Positions 25,101-35,353 of a stretch of 51,917 nt of DNA are shown piece by piece. The DNA lies in contig RPFO01001303.1 of NCBI GenBank assembly GCA_009746045.1, positions 1 through 51,917 on the forward strand, given 5' to 3'. The stretch is from Mesostigma viride (Eukaryota; Streptophyta; Mesostigmatophyceae; Mesostigmatales; Mesostigmataceae). How positions within the stretch are numbered: the stretch's first letter is position 1; every line of letters starts with the position of its first letter. A program made the translations under genes and the position numbers. The notes beneath the pieces are model-generated. The model had not been told where the DNA came from. It ran no database searches and saw only the letters and a program-made list of their open reading frames with translations.

Positions 25101-25642
25101 TCAGGAGCTCACCTCCACTCATACTGGCAGCTGTGGACTTGTACAAACCACTCAACATGGTGCTTTTTGTGGACAGTTCCATGGACAGCAGGAAGGTGAC
25201 GGATGTCAGGGGTAGGGCAGCAGCACTCATTACACTACAACAGGAGCACACTTCTCTGGTCAGCTGGTACAGTAGGTTACAGAACAGGGTGACGCCCAGC
25301 AGTGACATTGCTGAGTGCAGGGCAATATGTGAGGGGCTACACACTGCTCTTTACCTCAGGGAGTTATTCTACCAGCTCTGTCAGGTAGCTTCCTGTAGCT
25401 TGCAGCTGCACACACTGGTCAAGACAGACAGCATGGGCATGGTGCAGTTTGTGCACAGACAGCTCGCCAGGAGCAGGGATCTGGATTATTTGTTGCTGAA
25501 GGAGATGTCTTACCTTGCTCATCTTGAACATGTGCCTGGTGTTGACAACCCAGCAGACGCCCTCACCAAGCTGGAGAGCAAGGCTGAGCTACAATACCCT
25601 GTGCTCAAAGGGCTCATGGACCCCTTTTCTGGTGGGACTTGA
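22106..25642 (+). CDS. pol: Complete copia-type Pol polyprotein (1178 codons), integrase-protease-RT-RNase H
   Basis: Uninterrupted frame. The N-terminal 100 residues are low complexity. Integrase follows, with zinc-binding H120, H125 and C152/C154, then the catalytic set D179 (DIQVDVQHI), D232 (QADIQFE) and E264 (GAVERSIREVK). A retropepsin-like segment lies at about 510-590: VDTNSEVSII (D515, DTN in place of DTG/DSG) and ILGQNFL (578-584). RT spans about 665-960 with IDFKRAFLKG (D783) and HGDDLHLLG (D879, D880, HGDD in place of the usual YVDD). RNase H spans about 1015-1155 (FVDSS, IAECRAI, KTDSMG, NPADALTKL). The integrase-before-RT order is that of Ty1/copia (Pseudoviridae). No ATG lies near the start: the frame opens after TGA-CTA (22100-22105) and the first Met is residue 84. 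Expression as a Gag-Pol readthrough product is therefore likely. This copy has no gag of its own upstream. Confidence 0.92.
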   Translation: MKQSRVHSETPCGDTASHVNKSGQGATSDQHQGCTDVLIPQDCMHAAAQQSPQLSTGGGSPDRVGSGSLDALLGGSAGSSGSKMQKVDVASSHAGPVQASSQVRNLARQLSYTDAGRRLHNIFGHTAMAEMFGWKIGDEPLREACRAAAEQCACKENAAKKPRSHAREPAREKGDIQVDVQHIRGLYILVAVDRFSRYRLLQILPDMKGNTLLLGLQTLLPGFGVYKTVQADIQFECLLSQQEQLPCKLLVTPRESHGQQGAVERSIREVKTVVLAEPKVPLVASALERAVWTRQVEEQLNLRINYYYDGVAVNPVALQFGMLAQEVVQACLRKADRVFAQLRRKDRGWNVLRPQVGLKVRMWKEPSMQGKRGKWQNGVVTCVEDANRSCLVALESNPRHVYRLSWANVKERKPHAIWPADGPGPQCWLEGQVEDQVVDVPVTDVGGGYPSDDDEVQEATASPVVEPTGAGPAPGSKRPLMADIVRSLMFNKHKDPKVSKLTEWGSCWAATLEVDTNSEVSIIRVEDAQGLKVNKAGCRAVSDFTGTVTMKILGEVTVPILGVPTAFCVVEGYQGPAILGQNFLCMPGVTLSADELALEGHGSLPLQRYHYSKGLAVAVKAVKGQQSVGPEGKEPIAEDLLIIPTTLDPRDLGVHKYQIAGHSPISWHQLVELMQSPKMAKAWILGFVSSGHDWIVSNCAEPVDELPREHQLLRLLFVLKLKEIDGVQVPHVRPVVTEYHGTGELTDEELYTPGMLHDTWRIVLCIYLSFLVKGIAYSSVLIDFKRAFLKGDVEQAKETWRDIPPFFVTVPKVWRAEIKSKYLRILKGLEGLRSSPIIWRKSLEKFLKTHCGFTVSPVDPCLFQSTHEGLPVFASLHGDDLHLLGPPEWVDSVLSKIQKRFELGKVQHMKQDEPMVFCGMQATLIKRAGTWFIKMEGGNNYPQQIIDALQQPITQARCATIRGMLAWLASICAPDLLVLSRLTDAQLVEVGAEQVVESVRSSPPLILAAVDLYKPLNMVLFVDSSMDSRKVTDVRGRAAALITLQQEHTSLVSWYSRLQNRVTPSSDIAECRAICEGLHTALYLRELFYQLCQVASCSLQLHTLVKTDSMGMVQFVHRQLARSRDLDYLLLKEMSYLAHLEHVPGVDNPADALTKLESKAELQYPVLKGLMDPFSGGT

Positions 25643-26605
25643 AGTCCAGCCTTTGCCAGTTGGTGGCTGACCAGTGCTGTTGTCCCCAGGGGGGAGGGCA
25701 ACAGGTAGCCTACCTGTCACCAAGCAGGTAGAAGGCTCAACAGGAGCAAGCTCTTCCTGTAAAGGATTAGCACAGTGGGATGCCTTTGGCCTCGGGCAGT
25801 TAGGCCATGACAGGGCAGGCCATGTTGAGAGTTCTTCCAGGTTGTTTGTATATATCTCTCTTGTTTAGTTTTCTTTAGCTGTGAATAAGTGACAACCTTG
25901 GATATTATGGTGTTGTAACCTGACAGTTGGGCCTTGCTGGTGCAGGCTGGTCCACTGGGAACACTCAACATTGGTTTTGGTGGATATTCTATAATAAACC
26001 ATAATCATGTTGTATGCCAATCTCTCTTGTTGTCTGTCATGTGACCAGGTTAAGTTTAACCTGGGGTTCTGGGGTAGGGTTCGATTCCCTAGTTGAGCCA
26101 CAGCCTGGTATGTATGACTCCTGGGCTTTAACACCCAGTGATGACATGGGCTCCCCATCAAGCAGTGGCACAGTGGTGTTGAAGTGGTTTCCATTGGTGA
26201 ACATTTGGATGGATGATGCCTGGAACGCTCGGGGCGGGCGCCATGAAACGGGCGCCAGTGATAACTGGGAAGACCAGGAACTCACTGTAATACGTTTCCT
26301 GTAGTCAGGGCCTCTCATTCAGATATCCAGGATATGTTGCCTAAGGAATATTCAATATCCTCCTTTAAGCCCAAGCCAAGGTACAGTTGCAAAAGAAAGG
26401 GTTGGGGATGACCTGCAGGTCAAGTTAATGATCAGATGGCAGGGTTGAACCATAGATCCCTAAGAAGGATACCATTAAGGTGGCAAAAGGGGTGCTCATG
26501 AGGCTTATTATAAGTCCAGGGTAACCAGGTGTCCATTTCACAAGGCAGCAAGGAATGGGTTGGTCATGGTGTGAAGCTTGCAGCTCCAAAACAAGAAAGG
26601 GTTGG
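25643..26605 (+). other. 3' untranslated region of copy A, with polypurine tract
   Basis: Non-coding region between the pol stop and the 3' LTR, nearly identical to 34391-35353 of copy B. It ends with AAAACAAGAAAGGGTTGG (26588-26605) directly before the LTR, a plausible plus-strand priming polypurine tract. A second similar run (GCAAAAGAAAGGGTTGGGG) lies near 26390. The short ORFs here have no domain. Confidence 0.7.
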
Positions 26606-27249
26606 AGTTAGCATATTGGTGATGCAATATGCTAAGCATATCATACTTGAAGTGGCCTTTCCAACGCCGTGCTAAACGCCTCATTTGGACAAGGAACTTG
26701 AGAGTTATCAAGTCCCGAAGTAATGCCGCCGGACGCTACAGCAGTACCAGGACTAAGGACACGTGAGGGACAGGGCACGTGGCAGTGTTGGGTGAACCAT
26801 CACACGTTACGTGTCACAGGACCGACTGTCACTAGGAGGTACTGTGGTCAATATTGGTTGATGGTACCAAGAATGTCACAGGACTTCAGGACTGGCAGTC
26901 CTGCAGGCCTGGGATGGACGGGTACTTGTCATGACGGATAAATCCAGAGCGTTACTGTCATTCATGGAAGGACAGACGTCCTGGATTGATGCAACCAAGG
27001 AAATTGACAGTGGCGGACCTGCCAAGGCGTGCAAGGCCTGGCAGCAATGGTGAGACCTAGAAAGGCTCGGACACAGCAGTGGCCAAGCGTCTTTTCCCAA
27101 CACCGTCCGTGGGTGCTGCCGCCTCAGGCTAGTGACCACAGGGTAGTGAGGCAACTGTGGCAAAGGTTAAAAGCCGCTGGTTGAAACCATGGCTCCATTC
27201 ATCACATCTTGGGAAGACCAGAAACTCACTGATCCGCGTTCATCTAAAT
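26606..27249 (+). repeat. Intact 3' LTR of copy A (644 bp)
   Basis: Same length and ends as both copy B LTRs: starts AGTTAG and ends CTAAAT. The first bases form a hairpin of two perfect 11-base arms, TTAGCATATTG and CAATATGCTAA (26608-26635). Transcription start and polyadenylation sites are presumably inside but are not identifiable by eye. Confidence 0.92.
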
Positions 27250-27369
27250 TCTGCGCCGTCCGGATGTCCTTTGTATCGCCCCTCGACATCGCGTGGATGG
27301 ACAGCGTCTCGATGTTTCTCGCGTCTTAGCGCGAGCTTTTATTCTGTCGCGAAACCTGTATAGAGCTCG
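27250..27369. promoter_or_regulatory. Leader region of the RING/TRAF gene
   Basis: Begins directly at the LTR end of copy A. It holds CTTTTATTCTGTCG and TGTATAGAGC (about 27337-27366), AT-rich patches in GC-rich DNA just before the ATG, a likely viral-type promoter. The left limit of viral DNA cannot be told more exactly than the LTR edge. Confidence 0.4.
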
Positions 27370-28251
27370 ATGGACGGCGGCGGAGGGGTCGCGGGGGACA
27401 GCGGGGGAGGGGTCGTGACGGTCGACGTGGAGGAATTTTCGTGCGTCCTGTGCAAGGATCTCGTGCGCGACCCGGTCGTCCTCGAGTGCCGCACGCGGAC
27501 GGGGGGCGGGAAGTGCGAGGCGGTCGTTTGTGCGGAACCGTGCGTCCGAACGCTCATCCGGGACCAGACGACGCGCGGAGGGGTCGCCGCCGGCGCGTCC
27601 GGTCGATGCGTTCTCTGCCGCGCCCCTTGGCTGGGGTATACTCACCGTCCCATGGCGACAATCGGACGCATCGCGGCCCGCGTGCGACAAAAGTGTCCCC
27701 GTCGCGAAATCGGTTGCGATTTCGAGGGGCCTGCGCGGGACGTTTGGGACCACTGCGAAATGGGGAGATGCGCGTTCGAAACGGTGGCGTGTCCGAACGC
27801 CGAACACGGATGCGGCGCCCTCTTCGCGCGCAAGGACGCCCTCGTCCACTACGACGCGTGCGGGTACTTCCCCTGCCGATTTCGGTTGTCAGGCCTCGGA
27901 TGCGACCGGGTGTGCGGAAGAGGGGATGTGACGAGACACGAGACGGAGTGTCCCTACAACGCGCACCCGTGCGCGGACTTGATAGGACGCGTCCGCGTTC
28001 GCCTGGGCTTGCGTGATGACGAGAACGGGGAGAAATGGAGTTTCTTGTTGGAGGGGAAGTACCACGAGGTCGCCGTGAGTGGGGAGGACGTGATACCTCT
28101 GGATTCGTGTGTCGCCGAGAGAAGCGACAGGGAACTTTCGGAGTTCCGCGTTGTCGATTCGCTCGCTGACGAGGAAGTGCGCACGTTCGTGTTCACTCGT
28201 AGGGGCAAATGCATCATGAAAGTCGAAATCGGTAATCAAGTGAACGAATGA
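27370..28251 (+). CDS. RING finger plus TRAF-type zinc-finger protein (probable ubiquitin ligase)
   Basis: 293 codons, ATG at 27370. Residues 25-83 form a RING-like cluster (CVLC at 25-28, C40, C49, C54, C58, C80 and C83). TRAF-type zinc fingers follow: C109-C116-H128-C134, C141-C148-H160-C164 and C169-C178/C182-H190-C194. The C-terminal 90 residues are an uncharacterised beta-rich region without an obvious MATH consensus. RING/TRAF proteins usually act as E3 ubiquitin ligases or adaptors, and giant viruses often encode them to redirect host ubiquitin signalling; that role here is inference. It is the leftmost gene of the viral block and matches its high GC content, strand and lack of introns. 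It could instead be a captured host gene. Confidence 0.75.
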   Translation: MDGGGGVAGDSGGGVVTVDVEEFSCVLCKDLVRDPVVLECRTRTGGGKCEAVVCAEPCVRTLIRDQTTRGGVAAGASGRCVLCRAPWLGYTHRPMATIGRIAARVRQKCPRREIGCDFEGPARDVWDHCEMGRCAFETVACPNAEHGCGALFARKDALVHYDACGYFPCRFRLSGLGCDRVCGRGDVTRHETECPYNAHPCADLIGRVRVRLGLRDDENGEKWSFLLEGKYHEVAVSGEDVIPLDSCVAERSDRELSEFRVVDSLADEEVRTFVFTRRGKCIMKVEIGNQVNE

Positions 28252-31200
28252 AGGGATGATTTATTAAATGAATGAACGTTTTTTGCGCGTCAACATTCTG
28301 AGCAATGAAATAGGGTGTACTTAGTAATGGGTGCGGATGTCCTTAGATTCGTACTTTTTGTTTTCGCAATATGATCCCACTGCGGCCGTGTACGGATTAG
28401 GCGCGCCGTTTCCGTTCCCGTTGATGGAGTTGCGACTCGACTCCCCTCATGATGGGGCGACCGCGCCATCGTCCCACGCGTCGACGACGGTCGTCAATCC
28501 CGGAAAGATCGCCGCGTCTGCCGCGTTGTCCGCTATCAGCGCATTTTTGGCAAGCGCGTTAGGAGGATCCGGGGGCTCCAATCCGACGGGAAAGAAGTTA
28601 GACATTGCGAAGGTTCCGCCCCCGCCTTCTCGCCCATCTTTACCTACTCCCCCCCCAGAGGCGAAGGGTCTGACGAGTGGGAGCTCGACCGGAGCCAGTG
28701 GTGACACGACATCGTCCGTAAAGGCAAAGGCCCTGACGGACGCAGGCGAGACCGGAAGCGTGGACGCCGTCGAAACGGGAGGGGCGTCTATCGGACTCGG
28801 GCTTCCTCTCGGAACAGGTAGCGGTAGTTCCGCACTGGGGCTGACGTCTGGAACAGATGGAGCGGACACGGGTAACGGGACGGGAGCCGTAACGGATGGA
28901 CACGCTAGCAGGGTCAAAGCCGACGGATCCGACGCATCGATGTCGGGAGTGGTCTCTATCGGACTCGGCACGGGACTCCCTCACCAGCCTGGTAGCGGTA
29001 TCGGCGCCGCGACGCCCACAACGATCCCTCTCGATCTGCAAATCGGTGCGGGGGGGTCCTCTACAGGAGAGGACTCCGCGACGGATGCGGTCGACGCGTC
29101 ATCCGAGCGAAAGTCCACTGAGACCGGTACCGCCTCCTCGGCAGCGACCGCGACGAACAATGACATGGCTGGGATCAAAACGTCCAGAAACGCTATGATG
29201 AGAAAAGGGAAAAAACTCCTACGCGACTTTCAGGCAAGAAATGAAAGGAAAGTCGTCGGACCCCCGACTCCTGCCGCCGGTAACCAGATGCAGCTGGTAA
29301 GGGAGCCCGAACAAACATTGGTTGGGGCGCGCCTGCCTCTCAATATTCCGACAGGCGCTCCCTTCCCCCCCCCTGGAGTTAATCCCGCGACCAATACGAT
29401 CGGCGCCCCTTCTGCGCGGAACGTGGCCAATGTCGTCACCCCCCCGTCAAGAGATCCGATGAGCGATGACACGGTCGGGGCGATCGCTTCCCAAGACGAG
29501 GTTGTGATGAGAGGACATAGCGCTGTCGACGAGCCATCGACACCCGGCTTTGATGGTGCCTCGGCGACACTGTCTGCGGACGGGGGGCATCTGCCTCCCG
29601 ACTTAAACAATGTGACATCCGATGACGCCTCATCCGGCGAGTATGGTATACGGATTTCCCTCGATGTCGGGAACGCTCTGACGTCCGGATCGAACACGAC
29701 ATCACTGTCTGATGACACAAGCAATCTGGACAGACAGGCGAGGGGCGCACTCAACGACCCTGCGGCCGATGTTGACAATATGACGGGTGCCGAGTCGACC
29801 GCGAGACGAGGAGATGATTTGACTCGGAAAGGACAACGTGGCAAGGTACAGGAGGAGGGGATTAGCGAACGAATGGACGGAAAAATGGGTGCGGAATCGA
29901 ATGCAATCAGATCCATAGACAACGCGAAATCACCGGTTTCGAGTTCTATAATGGGAATAGGTCCCGGCGACCCCCCCACGAAAGACGCGGACGAGAGAAA
30001 GTCAGATCAACCGAGTTTCCCTTTGGACGTAGACGCTATTGAGGATGGTTATGCGTCTGCGACATCAAGGGGATTCGAAACAGCAGATTCCGAACCCGAA
30101 GACGAATCCGATATCGAAAATACCATGGATGATGGAATACGACACACCGGAACATCTCGGGGCATCGGCGACTGGGACGCAGACGCGAGCGGGTGGTTAG
30201 GTGCGGGTACATCCGACCAAATATCGGACGGGGCGACGATGCGCGCTATTGCGGGGCCGGACGTTGCGGCCGATGCGACGGACTCGTCGACGTCGCGCGG
30301 AGATGGAGTGGTGCAAAACGCGTCATTTGGGGGTACCGCGCTTCTGGCGTTAACACTGGCAAATTATTTATGGCCTGGTGCGACGGGCGTGTTATCGAGC
30401 CACGCGAACAGACTCGCCGAATCGCTCGTAAAAACATTTCCGAGCCTCGGCAAAATGGACACGAACGATGTGACCGCGTTTCTTAACAAATTGACGCTTG
30501 AAGATAGAGCCAAATACATCAACGACGTTTTGATCGGACATCGAAAGACGGGGGTCAAACGCACGATCCGCCGGACGGAAGCGGACGATGCACTCGATCC
30601 CCGCGACCACGCAAAGAGCATATTCTCCGCGTATCAGAACGTGGCAGATGGAGTCGTAAAGAGTGTGCAGAGTGAACTAAGTTCCCTCGACGACCCCAAC
30701 AAGAAGAAACAAATACTAGACCGGTACCACCCGGCGATCAATGCCATCGCCAATTCACCGCTGTTGACGCGTGCCATGTATGAGCGGATCCTCGACATGT
30801 ACAATATCAGGGACGATCCTCGATACCCCTACACCTTTGTGGATTCGGTGCGAGACCCGAATACTTTACAGATACTGCCTCCGACTCTCGTCGTCGACCG
30901 CCGGGGTCGGCTAAGGAAGGTTCTCCCCGATTCGAGTGGGTATCTCGGTATCGTAAATTGGGACAAAAGAGACAATAATAAGCAGCAATCTGAAAGCGAC
31001 CTGACCGCCGATCGTCTTTTTGACGTCGAACGCACCCTTCCGCTAGTGGTGTCTCGTAGGGAGCTGAGAGACGTGCTAGAGCGCGTGAAGAGCGATCGCG
31101 AATTACGCGAAACATACGAGACGGAGATCAAGAAAGCGCAGGAGAACGTTGGTAGTAAGGTGGACGAGTTGTTATCATCTGTCGCGAAGTCTGTCGTCAT

Positions 31201-31739
31201 TCGCCAACTACCGCAAGACCTGAGAAACGACGAATGGAACAAATGGCTCGACGATTTTGATAAGAGGGACTATGTCGGAAAAGCGAGTAACGAGTTACGA
31301 CAAGCGACGAATCTTTTCGAATCTACATTGAGCGCACGTGTCAATGAGATCGATTACGATCAATCACCGACGTATTCTTTCAACATCCCTCTCTTCAGGG
31401 GTGAGGGGATCGATAACGCAATGGTCACAGATTCGCGTCGACCGTTCTCATTCGGCGAATCGACCGATAAGGCGGAGGAGACAGCAGCTGCCGAGGCGGA
31501 GGAGGCGCGACTGAAGGCAGAGGAGGAGGCGCGCCAGAAGGCAGAGGAGGAGAGGAAGAGGGATGAACGCGTAAAGAAGGAGTGGAAAGACGCGGACGTT
31601 CAAAGAGACAGAGTGATCAGAGAAACGGCGTACGCGCGCGACAAACTCCTACAAGACAAAGAGACGCGCAAGTCGGCGTGGTCAGCGAATGTGGCGGCGG
31701 CGGCGCTCCGGAAGGCGGAAGAGGAGGCGCGCCAGAAGG

Positions 31740-33240
31740 AGAAGGCGGCTGCAGAGGAGGAGGCGCGACGTCAGGCAGCGGAGGCGGAGGCGCGCCAGAA
31801 GGAGAAGGCGGCTGCTGAGAAGGCGGCTGCTGAGAAGGCGGCTGCTGAGAAGGCGGCTGCTGAGAAGGCGGCTGCAGAGGAGGAGGCGCGACGTCAGGCA
31901 GCGGAGGCGGAGGCGCGCCAGAAGGAGAAGGCGGCTGCTGAGGCGGAGGCGCGCCAGAAGGAGGAGGAGAGGAAGAGGGCGGTGACCCGAGTCGCTCTGT
32001 TCGGCGAAGAGGGCGCGAGTAATGTCAAGTCACATCTGCCCATCGCTATACCCCGTGGAAGCTCGCAAAAGCCGCGAGCGATTTCGCGGGCAGACAGGTC
32101 GCTGAGAAAGGGGCGGAGGGGGCGCGCCAGAAGGAGAAGGCGGCTGCTGAGAAGGCGGCTGCTGAGAAGGCGGCTGCTGAGAAGGCGGCTGCAGAGGAGG
32201 AGGCGCGACGTCAGGCAGCGGAGGCGGAGGCGCGCCAGAAGGAGAAGGCGGCTGCTGAGAAGGCGGCTGCTGAGAAGGCGGCTGCTGAGAAGGCGGCTGC
32301 TGAGAAGGCGGCTGCTGAGAAGGCGGCTGCTGAGAAGGCGGCTGCAGAGGAGGAGGCGCGACGTCAGGCAGCGGAGGCGGAGGCGCGCCAGAAGGAGAAG
32401 GCGGCTGCTGAGAAGGCGGCTGCTGAGAAGGCGGCTGCTGAGAAGGCGGCTGCAGAGGAGGAGGCGCGACGTCAGGCAGCGGAGGAGGAGGCGCGCCAGA
32501 AGGAGAAGGCGGCTGCTGAGAAGGCGGCTGCTGAGAAGGCGGCTGCTGAGAAGGCGACTGCTGAGAAGGCGGCTGCTGAGAAGGCGGCTGCAGAGGAGGA
32601 GGCGCGACGTCAGGCAGCGGAGGCGGAGGCGCGCCAGAAGGAGAAGGCGGCTGCTGAGAAGGCGGCTGCTGAGAAGGCGGCTGCTGAGAAGGCGACTGCT
32701 GAGAAGGCGGCTGCTGAGAAGGCGGCTGCAGAGGAGGAGGCGCGACGTCAGGCAGCGGAGGCGGAGGCGCGCCAGAAGGAGAAGGCGGCTGCTGAGAAGG
32801 CGGCTGCTGAGAAGGCGGCTGCTGAGAAGGCGGCTGCAGAGGAGGAGGCGCGACGTCAGGCAGCGGAGGAGGAGGCGCGCCAGAAGGAGAAGGCGGCTGC
32901 TGAGAAGGCGGCTGCTGAGAAGGCGGCTGCTGAGAAGGCGACTGCTGAGAAGGCGGCTGCTGAGAAGGCGGCTGCAGAGGAGGAGGCGCGACGTCAGGCA
33001 GCGGAGGCGGAGGCGCGCCAGAGGGAGAAGGCGGCTGCTGAGAAGGCGGCTGCTGAGAAGGCGGCTGCTGAGAAGGCGGCTGCAGAGGAGGAGGCGCGAC
33101 GTCAGGCAGCGGAGGCGGAGGCGCGCCAGAAGGCAGAGGAGGAGAGGAAGAGGGCGGCTGCAGAGGCGGAGGCGCTCCAGAGGGCTGCAGAGGAGGAGGC
33201 GCGACGTCAGGCAGCGGAGGCGGAGGCGCGCCAGAGGGCG
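31740..33240 (+). repeat. Nested repeat coding for an Ala/Glu/Lys coiled coil
   Basis: A 15-bp unit GCTGCTGAGAAGGCG (codes AAEKA) recurs 3-6 times per block. Blocks are separated by GAGGAGGAGGCGCGACGTCAG and GCGGAGGCGGAGGCGCGCCAG. Eight or nine blocks of about 110-150 bp are present. In the wrong frame they read as RRRLLRRR and in the opposite strand as LLSSRLLSS; both are shadows. Confidence 0.9.
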
Positions 33241-33746
33241 GCCGAATGGGTGGTCGCGATGGACCGGTTGCGCCAACTCCGATGGACCGACGAAGCGATA
33301 CAGAAGGCGATGGAGTCCAGAGAGAGCGCGCGGGCTGTCTTGGCGCGGGCCGAGGTGGAGGCAGCGCGCGTATCTAGTTGGGATGCAGCCCTGCCCGAGC
33401 TCGTCAGTCTCGGCGTGCTCCCGGCGGATGCGAAACTCGCCTTCGAAAGGGGCGATGATCTCGGCGCGTTCCAGGCGAAGGAGCGCCAGAGGGCGGCTGC
33501 TGAGAAGGCGGCAGCGGAGGAGGAGGCGCGACGTCAGGCAGCGGAGGCGGAGGCGCGCCAGAGGGCGGCCGAATGGGTGGTCGCGATGGACCGGTTGCGC
33601 CAACTCCGATGGACCGACGAAGCGATACAGAAGGCGATGGAGTCCAGAGAGAGCGCGCGGGCTGTCTTGGCGCGGGCCGAGGTGGAGGCAGCGCGCGTAT
33701 CTAGTTGGGATGCAGCCCTGCCCGAGCTCGTCAGTCTCGGCGTGCT
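33190..33746 (+). repeat. 297-bp in-frame repeat inside the giant protein gene
   Basis: A unit of about 297 bp ([20 protein letters not shown] through [20 protein letters not shown], about 99 residues) occurs near 33190-33486, again from 33487 to the copy B insertion, and again at 41920-42365. The copies are nearly identical in DNA, so the duplications are recent or being homogenised. Confidence 0.85.
33742..33746. repeat. Target-site duplication, left (GTGCT)
   Basis: Five bases directly outside copy B, repeated at 41915-41919. A 5-bp duplication is normal for Ty1/copia integrases. Shifting the boundary by one base on either side breaks the match. Confidence 0.92.
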
Positions 33747-34390
33747 ATTTAGATGAACGCGGATCAGTGAGTTTCTGGTCTTCCCAAGATGTGATGAATG
33801 GAGCCATGGTTTCAACCAGCGGCTTTTAACCTTTACCACAGTTGCCTCACTACCCTGTGGTCACTAGCCTGAGGCGGCAGCACCCACGGACGGTGTTGGG
33901 AAAAGACGCTTGGCCACTGCTGTGTCCGAGCCTTTCTAGGTCTCACCATTGCTGCCAGGCCTTGCACGCCTTGGCAGGTCCGCCACTGTCAATTTCCTTG
34001 GTTGCATCAATCCAGGACGTCTGTCCTTCCATGAATGACAGTAACGCTCTGGATTTATCCGTCATGACAAGTACCCGTCCATCCCAGGCCTGCAGGACTG
34101 CCAGTCCTGAAGTCCTGTGACATTCTTGGTACCATCAACCAATATTGACCACAGTACCTCCTAGTGACAGTCGGTCCTGTGACACGTAACGTGTGATGGT
34201 TCACCCAACACTGCCACGTGCCCTGTCCCTCACGTGTCCTTAGTCCTGGTACTGCTGTAGCGTCCGGCGGCATTACTTCGGGACTTGATAACTCTCAAGT
34301 TCCTTGTCCAAATGAGGCGTTTAGCACGGCGTTGGAAAGGCCACTTCAAGTATGATATGCTTAGCATATTGCATCACCAATATGCTAACT
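33747..34390 (-). repeat. 3' LTR of copy B (644 bp)
   Basis: Plus-strand ends are ATTTAG (33747) and CTAACT (34390). In the coding direction this reads AGTTAG...CTAAAT. The hairpin is at 34361-34388. It is adjoined on the internal side by CCAACCCTTTCTTGTTTT, the complement of the polypurine tract. Confidence 0.95.
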
Positions 34391-35353
34391 CCAACCCTTT
34401 CTTGTTTTGGAGCTGCAAGCTTCACACCATGACCAACCCATTCCTTGCTGCCTTGTGAAATGGACACCTGGTTACCCTGGACTTATAATAAGCCTCATGA
34501 GCACCCCTTTTGCCACCTTAATGGTATCCTTCTTAGGGATCTATGGTTCAACCCTGCCATCTGATCATTAACTTGACCTGCAGGTCATCCCCAACCCTTT
34601 CTTTTGCAACTGTACCTTGGCTTGGGCTTAAAGGAGGATATTGAATATTCCTTAGGCAACATATCCTGGATATCTGAATGAGAGGCCCTGACTACAGGAA
34701 ACGTATTACAGTGAGTTCCTGGTCTTCCCAGTTATCACTGGCGCCCGTTTCATGGCGCCCGCCCCGAGCGTTCCAGGCATCATCCATCCAAATGTTCACC
34801 AATGGAAACCACTTCAACACCACTGTGCCACTGCTTGATGGGGAGCCCATGTCATCACTGGGTGTTAAAGCCCAGGAGTCATACATACCAGGCTGTGGCT
34901 CAACTAGGGAATCGAACCCTACCCCAGAACCCCAGGTTAAACTTAACCTGGTCACATGACAGACAACAAGAGAGATTGGCATACAACATGATTATGGTTT
35001 ATTATAGAATATCCACCAAAACCAATGTTGAGTGTTCCCAGTGGACCAGCCTGCACCAGCAAGGCCCAACTGTCAGGTTACAACACCATAATATCCAAGG
35101 TTGTCACTTATTCACAGCTAAAGAAAACTAAACAAGAGAGATATATACAAACAACCTGGAAGAACTCTCAACATGGCCTGCCCTGTCATGGCCTAACTGC
35201 CCGAGGCCAAAGGCATCCCACTGTGCTAATCCTTTACAGGAAGAGCTTGCTCCTGTTGAGCCTTCTACCTGCTTGGTGACAGGTAGGCTACCTGTTGCCC
35301 TCCCCCCTGGGGACAACAGCACTGGTCAGCCACCAACTGGCAAAGGCTGGACT

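Larger units (their letters stand above)
12489..27249 (+). mobile_element. Copia-type LTR retrotransposon copy A, rearranged composite
   Basis: Order on the plus strand: 5' LTR left part, inverted pol fragment, 5' LTR right part, unknown ORF, gag, truncated pol, inverted pol fragment, complete pol, 3' LTR. The outer ends match the intact family ends (AGTTAG... and ...CTAAAT). The 5 bases outside them (CCATG left, TCTGC right) do not match, so this is not a single simple insertion. The left flank is satellite DNA; the right flank is the viral block. Parts are nearly identical to copy B. It is best explained by recombination or template switching among sister copies, or by a collapsed or chimeric assembly. 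Confidence 0.85.

Noticed and set aside
31894-33603. 569-codon minus-strand Leu/Ser/Arg protein and plus-strand RRRLLRRR frame
   Set aside because: Both are other-frame readings of the coiled-coil repeat.
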